Shown: positions 33,127 through 42,347 of the stretch, one piece after another
Layout of the letters: every line of letters starts with the position of its first letter
Position numbering within the stretch: the stretch's first letter is position 1
NCBI RefSeq assembly: GCF_024707125.1
Contig: NZ_JANQAH010000009.1
Location: forward strand, 124,001-188,000
Direction: 5' to 3'
DNA from: Devosia sp.
Lineage (GTDB): Bacteria > Pseudomonadota > Alphaproteobacteria > Rhizobiales > Devosiaceae
Length of the DNA stretch: 64,000 nucleotides
Translations under genes and position numbers: made by a program
Notes under the pieces: model-generated
Database searches by the model: none
What the model saw: only the letters and a program-made list of their open reading frames with translations
What the model was told of the DNA's origin: nothing

Positions 33127-34617
33127 ATGCAGCCATCAGCGCCACCCAGAACCATCAAAGAGCCCTCGCTTGTCGACGCGCTGATCCCGCTCGCCGTGCT
33201 GGCGGTGCTGATTTCGGCGGCGGTCTATCTCTTCGGTAACGACGCCATGGAAGGGCCGCTGCAGGTGGCGCTGATCTTTTCAGCGCTCACCGCCGCCCTC
33301 ATCGTGCTCAAGAATGGTCACTCCTGGGAGGAGGTGGCAGAGGCCGGGCGCAAGGGCGTCTCCTCGGTAGTCAGCGCCATCTTCATCCTCTTTGCCATCG
33401 GCGCGCTGATCGGCGCCTGGAACATGGCCGGCACCATCCCGACCCTGGTCTATTATGGCATCATGGTGATGAACCCCGACTGGTTCTACCCGGCCGCCTT
33501 CCTCATCTGCGCGCTCATCTCCTTCGGCATTGGCAGCTCCTGGACCACTGCCGGGACCATTGGCGTCGGCCTGGTCGGCCTCTCCATCATGGTGGGTGTC
33601 TCCGTGCCGATCACGGCGGGCGCCGTGATTTCCGGCGCCTATGTGGGGGAAAAAATGTCCCCGCTCTCGGAAACCGCCATCCTCGCCGCACAACTGACCG
33701 ATACGCCGATCCATACCCATTTGCGGGCCCAGGCCTGGAGTTCCATCCCCGCTTTGCTCATCGCGCTTACGGGCTTCATCCTCTTCGGGGCCTTTGACGG
33801 CACGTCCGGCGCCAGCGACGCGCTGATCGATTCCGAATTGGCCGCCCTGTCGCAGCTGTTTTCGATCACGCCATGGACCTTGCTCCCGGTGGTCCTGCTC
33901 GTCGCGCTTTCGGCGCTAAAAGTTCCAGCTTCCCTCGCCATCGCCTCCTCCGCGCTGGCCGCCGCCATCCTGGCGCCCTTCCTGCAATCCGACGCGGTGC
34001 TGCGTTTCGTCAATGCGCCCGACCTGCCCCCGATCGTGGCCCATATCAAGGCTGGCTGGCAGGTGATGGCGACGGGGTTCGAGGCCCGATCCGGTCTCGA
34101 ACAGGTGGATAGCCTGCTCTCGCGCGGCGGCATGGCGAGCATGCTTCTCACCATCTGGCTCATTCTGGGGGCGCTGGTCTTCGGGTCGCTCCTCGACGAA
34201 TTCGGGCTGCTGCTCAAGCTCGTGACCCCGCTGATCTCGCGGGCCAAAACCACCGGCTCGCTTGTTGCCACTGTCGTCGGCTCGGCTCTGGGGCTCAATG
34301 TCGTGGCGGGGGACCAATATGTGGCCGTTGTCCTGCCGGCGCGAATTTTCAGCGCCGAGTTCAAAAAACGCGGCCTTGCCTCAAGCAATCTCTCCCGTGC
34401 GGTGGCCGATGGCGGTAGCGTCACCTCGCCGCTGATCCCCTGGAATTCCTGCGGCGCCTATATGGCGGCCGTGCTGGGCGTGCCGGCGCTGGTCTATCTG
34501 CCGTTTTGCCTCTTCAATATTGCCAGCCCCCTCATGACCCTTCTTATTGGGGCGACAGGCTGGCGGGTGGTAAAGCTCGGCAAAGAAGAAGCGCGTCCGG
34601 ACGCCATTGCCGGCTAA
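33127..34617 (+). CDS. nhaC: NhaC-family Na+/H+ antiporter
   Basis: Inner-membrane antiporter of 496 residues with about eleven membrane segments. NhaC family features include FGIGSSWTTAGTIGVG, the polar SGAYVGEKMSPLSETA and ALGLNVVAGDQY, which line the transport path, and GGSVTSPLIPWNSCGAY. Members exchange Na+ for H+, while some relatives exchange organic acids or amino acids, so an amino acid role next to arcA cannot be excluded. It ends the arc-exoD-hdeD run. Ribosome site GAGGAG upstream of ATG 33127. Confidence 0.88.
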   Translation: MQPSAPPRTIKEPSLVDALIPLAVLAVLISAAVYLFGNDAMEGPLQVALIFSALTAALIVLKNGHSWEEVAEAGRKGVSSVVSAIFILFAIGALIGAWNMAGTIPTLVYYGIMVMNPDWFYPAAFLICALISFGIGSSWTTAGTIGVGLVGLSIMVGVSVPITAGAVISGAYVGEKMSPLSETAILAAQLTDTPIHTHLRAQAWSSIPALLIALTGFILFGAFDGTSGASDALIDSELAALSQLFSITPWTLLPVVLLVALSALKVPASLAIASSALAAAILAPFLQSDAVLRFVNAPDLPPIVAHIKAGWQVMATGFEARSGLEQVDSLLSRGGMASMLLTIWLILGALVFGSLLDEFGLLLKLVTPLISRAKTTGSLVATVVGSALGLNVVAGDQYVAVVLPARIFSAEFKKRGLASSNLSRAVADGGSVTSPLIPWNSCGAYMAAVLGVPALVYLPFCLFNIASPLMTLLIGATGWRVVKLGKEEARPDAIAG

Positions 34618-34696
34618 GCGCTTCGCAATTTCCAGGTTTTCACCAAAACCGCAGCCAGTATGAGCGACGTTTTGTCCGAGCCAGGAGGCGAATAAA

Positions 34697-35725
34697 CTAG
34701 GCCAGTGCGGAGAGGAGTTCGGCCAGATGGGTGACCGTGGCCGGCCGCTTGCCGACCGGGCGCACCGGGATCAATCGCCCCTCATGCCGTGCTTCGCTGG
34801 GGCTATAGCCAAAATGGCGCTTGAAGGCGCGGCTGAATTCCGAGGGTTCGAGAAAGCCACGCTCGGCCGCGATCTCGTAAATGGAACGCATATCGGTGCC
34901 GGAAGACAGGGCGCGATGGGCATCCTGCAGCCGGGCCGCGCGAATATAGTGCACGACACCGCCCAGTGGCTCGAAGAGGCGATAGAGCGCGGTTCTGGAC
35001 ATGCCCAAATGGCGACAAAGCTCCCGGACACCAAGCCGGGCCGAGAGCAGGTTCTGTCGGATGAAGCGTTTGGCGCGCTCCAGCTGCGTCGCCTGCAGCA
35101 CCGGCATGGCTTCGGCCAGTGTATCGGGGCCCGGCGCGGTGCAGGCAATCAGCATGGCCCGCGTTGCCGCGACGACAGCAGGCAGATGTTCCGCGCCGAG
35201 CCGCGGCAATTGCCGCTCCAGCGAATGCATGTAATCGGCCAGGAGCCCGCCGAGCTGGGAGGCGACGTGGCGCTCATGCAGTGCATCGAGGCCCCGCGCC
35301 CCCGCCGGACAGAAATCGCGCGGCACCACCAGGGCCACGGCATCGAAATCGGTCGTTGAACCGGCGCTAACGCGGTGCATGGATCGCACATAGCAGAGCC
35401 CCGCGCCCGCCCTGTGCCCGGCTTCCGAACGCATGCTGCCCCGCCTTGGGGCAACCAGAAGCCAGTGATCCACCGCATCAGCCCGCAAACGGATTGCATC
35501 GCGGCGAAAATCGAGAGCGGGCATTGTCGTGTGGGTCAGGGCCAGAGGTCCCAGATCCCAGGCCAGCGACCGCGCGGAAAAGCCCCTTTCAACAGGGCTG
35601 TGCGGGGTCATCGCCACGAGCGGCCGCATGATTGAAAGCCAGGCATCGAACTGGTGCTCCCGCTCGACACTTGCCGTGGTAAAGACATAACTCGGAACAC
35701 GTTCGGCCGTGGCTGCCTCATCCAT
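34697..35725 (-). CDS. AraC-family transcriptional regulator (paralog of the one at 23781)
   Basis: 342 residues from ATG 35725, preceded by GGGAG at eight bases. The N-terminal sensor-like domain contains FDAWLSIM and LLVAPRRGSM, and the C-terminal AraC domain contains ELCRHLGMSRTALYRLFEPLGG and AERGFLEPSEFSRAFKRHFGYSP. The same layout as the regulator at 23781-24869 (FDAW at the front, LYRLFE in the first helix-turn-helix) marks an old duplication. It converges on nhaC with an 80-bp spacer. Target unknown. Confidence 0.82.
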   Translation of the reverse strand: MDEAATAERVPSYVFTTASVEREHQFDAWLSIMRPLVAMTPHSPVERGFSARSLAWDLGPLALTHTTMPALDFRRDAIRLRADAVDHWLLVAPRRGSMRSEAGHRAGAGLCYVRSMHRVSAGSTTDFDAVALVVPRDFCPAGARGLDALHERHVASQLGGLLADYMHSLERQLPRLGAEHLPAVVAATRAMLIACTAPGPDTLAEAMPVLQATQLERAKRFIRQNLLSARLGVRELCRHLGMSRTALYRLFEPLGGVVHYIRAARLQDAHRALSSGTDMRSIYEIAAERGFLEPSEFSRAFKRHFGYSPSEARHEGRLIPVRPVGKRPATVTHLAELLSALA

Positions 35726-35981
35726 AGCCCAACTCCCGGAAAACTGCCGCACCGCAGGTCATCTGGCACCATCCAAGCGCTGGACGGGCACGGACCCTTG
35801 CAGGGTCAACGCCCTGCCGCCGCACAAACTTTGATGGCGCACTGCCCGAAACGGCCGGAAAATGCCAACGGGCGAGCCTAAAGCGCGTCGCGATCTCAAG
35901 GATTCGCTCCCGGCGCTTTAGGTCCTTGTTGTTGCGCAGGTCTTTGTCCCGAAACCGGTGTTCGCTTTCGGGAGACAGGTT

Positions 35982-36458
35982 TTAGAAGCGGTTCGCCGTG
36001 AACGTACGCCGGGAGACGCCGGCAACGGTCGGATGATAGGTGCAGCGCAGGGCCCTGATGCTCAGCATGTCGCCGGCAAAGGCGCCGCTGATCGCGCCCA
36101 TAAAGTTCGCCGTGGGCCGGCAATCGACCGCCGCAGCTTCCCAGGCCCGGCGGTTGCCGCAGGACGTGCGATGCAGATCCATGAAAATGTCCCGACCCGA
36201 AACGTGCCAATCCATGCGGCCATCGCAGCGGGCGCCGCCGCCGCGAACAGTATAGGTGCCGCGGCGTTCGAAGCAGAAGGTCAGCCGATAGGGGCCAAAG
36301 AGGGTTTCATTGGCCCGGAAGCAGCCATTGACCGCGACGCCCCCGGGATGGTCAGGCACCATGACCATGGGCGCTATGTCTTGCCCGAACGTCGGAGAAG
36401 CGAGGCCGGCCAACATCGTTGCAGCCGCGAAAAGTAATTTGAAACCGATGCCTTTCAC
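35982..36458 (-). CDS. Exported hypothetical protein
   Basis: 158 residues from GTG 36458. The longer ATG at 36476 contains the likely ribosome site GGAGGAG just after it, so the GTG is preferred. A signal peptide covers about 1-25 (KLLFAAATMLAGLASPTFGQ). The mature part is basic and cysteine-rich (five Cys), with no recognised domain. Repeated Gly/Arg/Cys patterns suggest a small disulfide-bonded periplasmic fold. It stands alone between divergent units. I do not recognise the family. Confidence 0.6.
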   Translation of the reverse strand: MKGIGFKLLFAAATMLAGLASPTFGQDIAPMVMVPDHPGGVAVNGCFRANETLFGPYRLTFCFERRGTYTVRGGGARCDGRMDWHVSGRDIFMDLHRTSCGNRRAWEAAAVDCRPTANFMGAISGAFAGDMLSIRALRCTYHPTVAGVSRRTFTANRF

Positions 36459-36660
36459 GAGAACGCACTCCTCCAAGCGTCGAGCGGTCAGTCCTGCTCA
36501 AGGCAAGTCTAGCCAATGCATGGGGTGGTTTTGATGTGCATGGCGTCCCGCAACTTTACCCCGTGTCCCTATTTGCAGAGCTGCCGGGAGCGATCCTTTC
36601 CCCAGCGCTCATTCTTGGATTAGCTAAATCCCTGCCGTGCATTTCAAGAAGAGAGAATTC

Positions 36661-37839
36661 ATGACCAAGGATCACGAAGAGGGTTTTGATCGGCGCGACT
36701 TCATGATCGCCTCCCTGGGGGCCGTCAGCGCCGCCGCGGCGCTGATGACAAGCCCGGCCATGGCACAGGACGCCGCGGCGCCGAAAACCGAAGGCGGCAC
36801 CGTTTTTACCGGCGATATCATCAGCGGCAAGCAGGTGATCTCGGCGCTCGATATCGAGACGCTCGAACCGGGAAAGCACTTTTTCTATTTCCAGGGCGTG
36901 CAGATGCCCACCGGCCAGCACTGGTATGTGTCCGTTGCCGTGACCAAGGGCGAAAAACCGGGCAAGCGCGTGGGCCTGATCAGCGGCGTGCACGGGGATG
37001 AAATGAGCCCCATTCACACCATTCAGAAGGTGCTGGCCGAGCTCGATCCCGCGCAGATGTCGGGCAGCGTGCTGGCCGTGTTCGACCTGTCGCGGCCCGC
37101 CGTCGAAGACATGACCCGCCGCTGGCACAATTCGGGGCGCGGCATGGACCTGATCGACATGAACCGCCTGTTCCCCGGCAATGAAAACGCGCCCGATGCT
37201 CCGGTGCGTCATGCCGGCCTCGTCTTCAACCGGCTGCTGCGCAATAATCTCGACTATGCCATCGACTTCCACACGGCCGCCACCGGCATGGACGCCACAT
37301 CGTTTCACCTGGCGCGCATGGACCTTCCCGAAGTACGCGCCATGGCCGAGCTCTATCCAATCGACCACATCTTCGACAACATCGCCTATCCCGGCATTTT
37401 GCCTAATGCGCTGATCGATGCGGGCATTCCTTCCTTCACGCCCGAAATCGGCCGCCCGCGCATCTTTGATCACGAGATGATCCCCCTCTTCGTCGAAGGG
37501 ACGATGAATGTGCTTAAATATCACGGCGTGATTGCCGGGGAGATCGGGCGGACGGGGAAGGATAGCGGCGTCTTCATCGGCGATGCCATGGCGCCTGTTA
37601 TCACCACCCATGGTGGCTTCGTCGAACTGCTGGTCGAACTCAACGAGGCCGTCGAGGCCGGGCAGAAGGTTGCCATCCAGCGCAATACATTTGGCGAAGT
37701 GGTCGCCGAATATACCGCGCCGCGCAGCGGCGAAGTGCTGGCGCGCCGGACCGACGCCACCTGCGAAGAAGGAATGATCATCCTCTCCTTCCTCTTCGAC
37801 AGCACCGTGCCGGAAGGCGGCGACCAGATCGTCGAATGA
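36661..37839 (+). CDS. Tat-exported succinylglutamate desuccinylase/aspartoacylase-family (M14-like) protein
   Basis: 392 residues from ATG 36661, with AAGAGAGA upstream. The N-terminus has a twin-arginine signal (DRRDFMIASLG, hydrophobic to about 33, AMAQ cleavage). The zinc site of the AstE/AspA fold is visible as GVHGDE (His111, Glu114) with third ligand His204 in DFHTAATG. The C-terminal beta domain is also present. This group hydrolyses N-acyl amino acids or related amides. Export and the absence of an ast operon argue against arginine catabolism in the cytoplasm. Substrate unknown. Confidence 0.8.
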   Translation: MTKDHEEGFDRRDFMIASLGAVSAAAALMTSPAMAQDAAAPKTEGGTVFTGDIISGKQVISALDIETLEPGKHFFYFQGVQMPTGQHWYVSVAVTKGEKPGKRVGLISGVHGDEMSPIHTIQKVLAELDPAQMSGSVLAVFDLSRPAVEDMTRRWHNSGRGMDLIDMNRLFPGNENAPDAPVRHAGLVFNRLLRNNLDYAIDFHTAATGMDATSFHLARMDLPEVRAMAELYPIDHIFDNIAYPGILPNALIDAGIPSFTPEIGRPRIFDHEMIPLFVEGTMNVLKYHGVIAGEIGRTGKDSGVFIGDAMAPVITTHGGFVELLVELNEAVEAGQKVAIQRNTFGEVVAEYTAPRSGEVLARRTDATCEEGMIILSFLFDSTVPEGGDQIVE

Positions 37840-37902
37840 GCTTTTTGGGGTCGGGCAATGTCCGGCCCCTTTCCATCAATCTGACTTTCGGGAGTTAGTC
37901 TC

Positions 37903-38601
37903 ATGACGAACGGATTTCATCGCTTTTTCAGGGGATCGCTGCTGGCGGTTGTGCCGCTGATGCTCGTCGGCGCGGCGGAGGCCGCAGGCTGGACGGCGCG
38001 CGGCAATGAGCCGGGATGGCATGTCGAAGTCAGCGATACCGCGATCAGTTTCTCCAGCATGGAGGGCGAGACTTTTTCCATCGAGCCGGTGCCGGAGCCG
38101 GTGCGCGCGGAAGATATTGAAGTCTATACGGGCGCGGCCGGCGATGAGGCCTTTACGCTCGTTGCCATCGACAAGATCTGTACCGACAATATGTCAGGCA
38201 TGCCTTTCCCCAAGGCCGTGGTGGTGACGATCGGCGAACGAGCGCTGGTCGGCTGCGGCGGCGATCCGCTGAGCCTGCTGGTCGGGGACTGGAAGGTCGA
38301 GGAAATTTCGGGCGAGGCGGTCATCGCCAACTCGGAAACCTCCCTCGCCTTCGATCTCGACGGCAGCATCCACGGCAATGCCTCGTGCAACCGCTTCTTT
38401 GGCGGTTTTACTCTGACCGGCGAAGGCCTGACCCTGTCGCCCGGCGGCGCCACCATGATGGCCTGCGATCAGGGCCTGATGGAGCAGGAACAGAAATTCC
38501 TGGCCGCGCTTGAGAATGTTAACCGCTTCGAGAGTCTGCCGGATGGCGGGTTGCGGCTGGTGGATGTGGAAGGCAATACGGTTCTTGCCCTCCGCCAATA
38601 G
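37903..38601 (+). CDS. Exported META-domain protein (HslJ-like)
   Basis: 232 residues with a signal peptide (about 1-27, AAEAAG). The first half (about 28-120) contains GWTARGNEPGWHVEV and resembles the membrane-anchored COG3650-type domain often paired with META. The second half (about 125-230) is a META/HslJ domain (LVGDWKVEEISG, HGNASCNRFFGGFT, then TMMACD). Such proteins are linked to heat, novobiocin or envelope stress. It follows the M14-like gene by 63 bp and may be co-transcribed. Confidence 0.78.
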   Translation: MTNGFHRFFRGSLLAVVPLMLVGAAEAAGWTARGNEPGWHVEVSDTAISFSSMEGETFSIEPVPEPVRAEDIEVYTGAAGDEAFTLVAIDKICTDNMSGMPFPKAVVVTIGERALVGCGGDPLSLLVGDWKVEEISGEAVIANSETSLAFDLDGSIHGNASCNRFFGGFTLTGEGLTLSPGGATMMACDQGLMEQEQKFLAALENVNRFESLPDGGLRLVDVEGNTVLALRQ

Positions 38602-38610
38602 CGAGCGAAG

Positions 38611-40455
38611 TCAGGCCCGCGCCTGCTTCCAGACATAGCGCCGGTAAAGGGTCGAGCGATCGACCCCGAGGGCCCGCGCCGCCGCCGACAGGTTGCCATT
38701 GTGCCGCGCGATGGCACGGCGCATGGCCACTTCGGTTATGTTTTCGATGTCGCCATCGGGCAGGGATGGTTCCGGTGGCTTTTCTGTCATGGCGGGGAGC
38801 GATGCAGCAGTGATCGGCTCGCCCGGATCGTTGAGGGCGGCCATGGCGCGCAGGCACCCGACGAGCTCGCGAAAATTGCCTGGCCAGTGATAGGCGGCGA
38901 GCTGTTCGAGCACCGGTTTTGGCAATTTGCCGTGGCGCTGGGCGACCTGCGACCACAGCGCTTCGATGAGCGCGGGGCGGTCGCTGCGCTCGGCGAGCGA
39001 TTGCAGCGTGATCGTATATTGGGCGATGCGAAAATAGAGATCGGCGCGAAAAGTGCCGGCTTCGACCATCGCCTGCAGATCGCGATTGGTCGCGGCTATG
39101 GGCACGAAATCGGCCTTTTGCGGAGCGCCGCCGCCGAGCGGGGCGACTTCCTTGTCCTGCAGGACGCGGAGGAGGCGCGACTGCAAAGCGAGCGGCATGT
39201 CGCCGATTTCGTCGAGAAAGAGAATGCCGCCTTCGGCCTGTTGCACTAGACCCCTCGCGCCCGACTTCTTGGCGCCGGTAAAGGCGCCGGCTTCGTAGCC
39301 GAAAAGCTCGGCTTCGATCAGGCTTTCAGGCAGCGCGGCGCAATTGATGGCGATGAAGGGTTTTCCCACGCGGTTGGTTTTGGCGTGGAGATGCCGGGCG
39401 AAGACTTCCTTGCCCGCACCGGTTTCCCCGGCGATGAGCAAGGGGATTTCGGCATTGACGAGGCGAATGCCTTTGGTGAGATCGGCCTTGGCTTCGGGCG
39501 AGAGAATGGGGCCGTCGTGCCGAATGCGGGTATCGCGGGCAATGGTGCCGGAGACCCGCAGCGGGGTGGCGCGTGGTTGGGTGACGGCGGCGAAGAAGCG
39601 TTCGCCATTGCGGCTGCGGAGGACGCCATTGTCGACCGCGAGCGCGGCTTCGGCGAAGATTTCTTCGCTTGTGGCTTTGCGCAGCGCCTTGCGATCGAGC
39701 CCGACCAGATGCAGCGCGCGGCGATTGCCGGCGACCAGTTTTTCACCATCGAAGACCAGCACGCCCTCGCGGGCCGTGCCCAGGAGATCGGCGGAGCGAT
39801 GGAACCGGACGACGGTCATTTCCTCAAAGGCGCGATTGAAGAAGCGGTGTTCGATCTGCTCAACCGCGAGGCGGACGAGGCCCATGGCATGGGTATGCTC
39901 GGCCGAGGCATGGCCCGACATGTCGAGCACGCCGGCGAGCTTGCCATATGGATCGAAGATGGGAGAGGCCGCGCAATGGAGGATGCCGTGTGGCTCGAAG
40001 AAATGTTCGGCGCCGTGAACTTCGATGGCGCGGCGTTCGGCCAGCGCCGTGCCGATGGCATTGGTGCCGGTGGAAGTTTCGGACCAGGCGACGCCGGGGC
40101 GTAGCGCCACCTGGGCGGCGCGGCCGGCGAATTCGGGACTGCCGGCGGTGTCGAGCACGAGGCCCTTGGCATCGGTGAGGATGACGACGCTATCGGTGAG
40201 CTTGGCTTCCATGCGCAGCGAGACGAGTTCGGAGCGCGACAGGAGGCGCAGGGTTTCGTTCTGCTCGTGAAGGCCCCGCAATTCGGCGGCACTCATGGGT
40301 TCGGCGAGCACGGCGCTGCCGGCATCAAGCCCCTGTTCGGCACAGCGTTGCCAGGAGCGCAGGATGGGCGCCGGGACCAGACCTTCGGGTAGGTCCAATC
40401 CGGAGAAGAATTTTTCGCGAGCAGCGGCCAGAGCCACCTCGGACGCAGTGTTCAT
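38611..40455 (-). CDS. acoR: AcoR-type sigma-54-dependent transcriptional activator
   Basis: Enhancer-binding activator of 614 residues from ATG 40455 (GGGAGGAAACGAGG just upstream). Domain order: N-terminal GAF sensor (about 60-200), PAS-like linker, AAA+ ATPase (about 310-540) with Walker A GETGAGKE and the sigma-54 contact loop GAFTGA, and a C-terminal Fis-type helix-turn-helix (RAIARHNGNLSAAARALG). It diverges from the aldehyde dehydrogenase gene, whose upstream region has a -24/-12 promoter and a TGCAACA dyad. It very likely switches on that gene in response to acetaldehyde, acetoin or an alcohol. Confidence 0.88.
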   Translation of the reverse strand: MNTASEVALAAAREKFFSGLDLPEGLVPAPILRSWQRCAEQGLDAGSAVLAEPMSAAELRGLHEQNETLRLLSRSELVSLRMEAKLTDSVVILTDAKGLVLDTAGSPEFAGRAAQVALRPGVAWSETSTGTNAIGTALAERRAIEVHGAEHFFEPHGILHCAASPIFDPYGKLAGVLDMSGHASAEHTHAMGLVRLAVEQIEHRFFNRAFEEMTVVRFHRSADLLGTAREGVLVFDGEKLVAGNRRALHLVGLDRKALRKATSEEIFAEAALAVDNGVLRSRNGERFFAAVTQPRATPLRVSGTIARDTRIRHDGPILSPEAKADLTKGIRLVNAEIPLLIAGETGAGKEVFARHLHAKTNRVGKPFIAINCAALPESLIEAELFGYEAGAFTGAKKSGARGLVQQAEGGILFLDEIGDMPLALQSRLLRVLQDKEVAPLGGGAPQKADFVPIAATNRDLQAMVEAGTFRADLYFRIAQYTITLQSLAERSDRPALIEALWSQVAQRHGKLPKPVLEQLAAYHWPGNFRELVGCLRAMAALNDPGEPITAASLPAMTEKPPEPSLPDGDIENITEVAMRRAIARHNGNLSAAARALGVDRSTLYRRYVWKQARA

Positions 40456-40482
40456 CCTCGTTTCCTCCCAGTTGTGGCAGTT

Positions 40483-40498
40483 TGCAACAGGTGTTGCA
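40483..40498. promoter_or_regulatory. Upstream activator palindrome for the AcoR-type regulator
   Basis: TGCAACA-GG-TGTTGCA is a perfect 7-bp dyad centred about 120 bp upstream of the -12 element. A single TGTTGCA half-site follows at 40527-40533. Position and symmetry fit an enhancer site for a Fis-type activator dimer. Confidence 0.65.
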
Positions 40499-40608
40499 TC
40501 TGCCATCGCCTCTGGTTGTGGCAAAGTGTTGCATCCGGAAATTCCATTCGTCCAGCCAATTGCGCATCACGAAAACTTCGACTGCTGCGCCAATGACTTG
40601 GCCAATGC

Positions 40609-40624
40609 TGGCATGGCGGTTGCA
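40609..40624 (+). promoter_or_regulatory. Sigma-54 (-24/-12) promoter of the aldehyde dehydrogenase gene
   Basis: TGGCATGGCGGTTGCA matches the consensus TGGCACG-N4-TTGCA with GG (40610-40611) and GC (40622-40623) exactly ten bases apart. Transcription would start near 40635, about 20 bases before ATG 40656. Confidence 0.82.
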
Positions 40625-40655
40625 ATGAGGCAGGCATCCAAAAAGGGAGGATGCC

Positions 40656-42176
40656 ATGAACAAACCGGAATTCGTCGGCCAGCGGACCAAGTCTCCGTAC
40701 AAGGCCAAATATGGCAATTACATCGGTGGGCAATGGGTCGGTGCCGTCGACGGCGAGACGTTTGAAAATACCTCGCCCGTGACCGGCCAGGTCATCTGCG
40801 AAGTTGCGCGCTCCAAGGCGGCCGATGTCGAAAAGGCGCTCGATGCCGCGCACAAGGCGGCGCCGGCATGGGGCCGCACCTCGGTGGCGCAGCGCGCCGT
40901 GATGCTCAACAAGATCGCCGACCGGATGGAGGAGCATCTGGACGAAATCGCCCTGGCCGAGACCTGGGACAATGGCAAGCCGATCCGCGAAACGACGGCC
41001 GCCGATATTCCGCTCGCCATCGACCATTTCCGTTATTTCGCCGGCGCCATTCGTGCGCAGGAAGGCGGGATTTCGGAAATCGACCACGATACCGTGGCCT
41101 ATCATTTCCATGAGCCGCTGGGGGTCGTCGGGCAGATCATTCCGTGGAATTTTCCGATCCTGATGGCCGTCTGGAAACTGGCCCCTGCCCTCGCGGCCGG
41201 CAATGCCGTGGTGCTCAAGCCTGCCGAGCAGACGCCGGCCTCGATCCTCTATCTCATGGAGCTGATCGAGGACATTCTGCCCCCGGGCGTCGTCAATATC
41301 GTCAATGGCTTTGGGCTCGAAGCGGGCAAGCCGCTGGCTTCGTCCAACCGCATCGCCAAGATCGCCTTTACCGGCGAGACGACGACGGGACGGCTGATCA
41401 TGCAATATGCCAGCCAGAACCTCATTCCGGTGACGCTCGAACTTGGTGGCAAATCGCCGAACATCTTCTTCTCGGACGTGGTCAACGAAGATGATGATTT
41501 CTTCGACAAGGCGCTCGAAGGCTTCGCCATGTTCTCGCTCAACCAGGGCGAAGTCTGCACCTGCCCCAGCCGCGCCCTGATCCAGGAAAATGTCTATGAC
41601 CGCTTCATGGAGCGGGCGATCAAGCGCGTGGAGGCCATCAAGCAGGGTTCGCCCTTCGAGATGTCGACCATGATCGGTGCACAGGCATCGAGCGAGCAGC
41701 TCGAAAAAATCCTGAGCTACCTTGATATCGGCAAGCAGGAAGGCGCCAAGGTGCTTACCGGCGGCGAGCGCAACAATCTCGAGGGCGAACTGGCCGGCGG
41801 TTATTATGTGAAGCCGACGGTCTTTGCCGGCACCAACAAGATGCGCATTTTCCAGGAAGAGATCTTTGGGCCGGTGGTTTCGGTGACGACCTTCAAGGAC
41901 GATGCCGAAGCGCTCGAAATCGCCAATGACACGCTCTATGGCCTCGGCGCCGGCATCTGGACCCGCGATGGCAACCGGGCCTATCGCTTCGGTCGCGCCA
42001 TTCAGGCCGGTCGCGTCTGGACCAATTGCTACCACGCCTATCCCGCCCATGCGGCCTTCGGCGGCTATAAGCAATCGGGTATCGGCCGCGAAAACCACCG
42101 CATGATGCTCGACCATTACCAGCAGACCAAGAACATGCTGGTTTCCTACTCCCCCAAGAAGCTCGGCTTCTTCTGA
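40656..42176 (+). CDS. NAD-dependent aldehyde (acetaldehyde-type) dehydrogenase, AldB/ExaC/AcoD group
   Basis: 506 residues, the standard length for AldB/ExaC enzymes. Active-site parts: PWNFP (163-167), general base Glu262 in LELGGKSP, and nucleophile Cys301 in GEVCTCPSR, a context typical of the acetaldehyde/chloroacetaldehyde group. The C-terminal [17 protein letters not shown] is also typical. It would oxidise acetaldehyde or short aldehydes to acids, linking to the glyoxylate-shunt genes downstream. Expression is predicted to depend on sigma-54 and the divergent AcoR-type activator. AGGGAGG lies upstream of the ATG. Confidence 0.9.
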   Translation: MNKPEFVGQRTKSPYKAKYGNYIGGQWVGAVDGETFENTSPVTGQVICEVARSKAADVEKALDAAHKAAPAWGRTSVAQRAVMLNKIADRMEEHLDEIALAETWDNGKPIRETTAADIPLAIDHFRYFAGAIRAQEGGISEIDHDTVAYHFHEPLGVVGQIIPWNFPILMAVWKLAPALAAGNAVVLKPAEQTPASILYLMELIEDILPPGVVNIVNGFGLEAGKPLASSNRIAKIAFTGETTTGRLIMQYASQNLIPVTLELGGKSPNIFFSDVVNEDDDFFDKALEGFAMFSLNQGEVCTCPSRALIQENVYDRFMERAIKRVEAIKQGSPFEMSTMIGAQASSEQLEKILSYLDIGKQEGAKVLTGGERNNLEGELAGGYYVKPTVFAGTNKMRIFQEEIFGPVVSVTTFKDDAEALEIANDTLYGLGAGIWTRDGNRAYRFGRAIQAGRVWTNCYHAYPAHAAFGGYKQSGIGRENHRMMLDHYQQTKNMLVSYSPKKLGFF

Positions 42177-42252
42177 AGCCATACCGTTGCGCTCCTCCCA
42201 AGGCGCAGCCCCCGGGGGATCACCCCTGGGGGCATCCACGGGAGGATCAAAG

Positions 42253-42334
42253 TTCGTTCCGGCAGGTGGGCCTGACCACCCCCCCAACTCTCCCCCCACG
42301 GCGGGCCGGCCTGTCGGAACGAAATCTCTTTTTT
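42253..42334 (+). terminator. Long hairpin plus T-run between the dehydrogenase and DUF779 genes
   Basis: TTCGTTCCGGCAGG (42253-42266) pairs with CCTGTCGGAACGAA (42310-42323) over 14 bp with one G-U type mismatch. TCTCTTTTTT follows. A smaller GC hairpin sits just before at about 42210-42240 and another inside the loop. The next gene starts 13 bases after the T-run, so it would act as attenuator for the DUF779 gene. Confidence 0.6.
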
Positions 42335-42347
42335 GCGGGAGAGGGAA

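Noticed and set aside
40452-42299. 615-codon minus-strand frame across the aldehyde dehydrogenase
   Set aside because: Antisense to an unmistakable dehydrogenase with intact motifs, and no family resemblance of its own.
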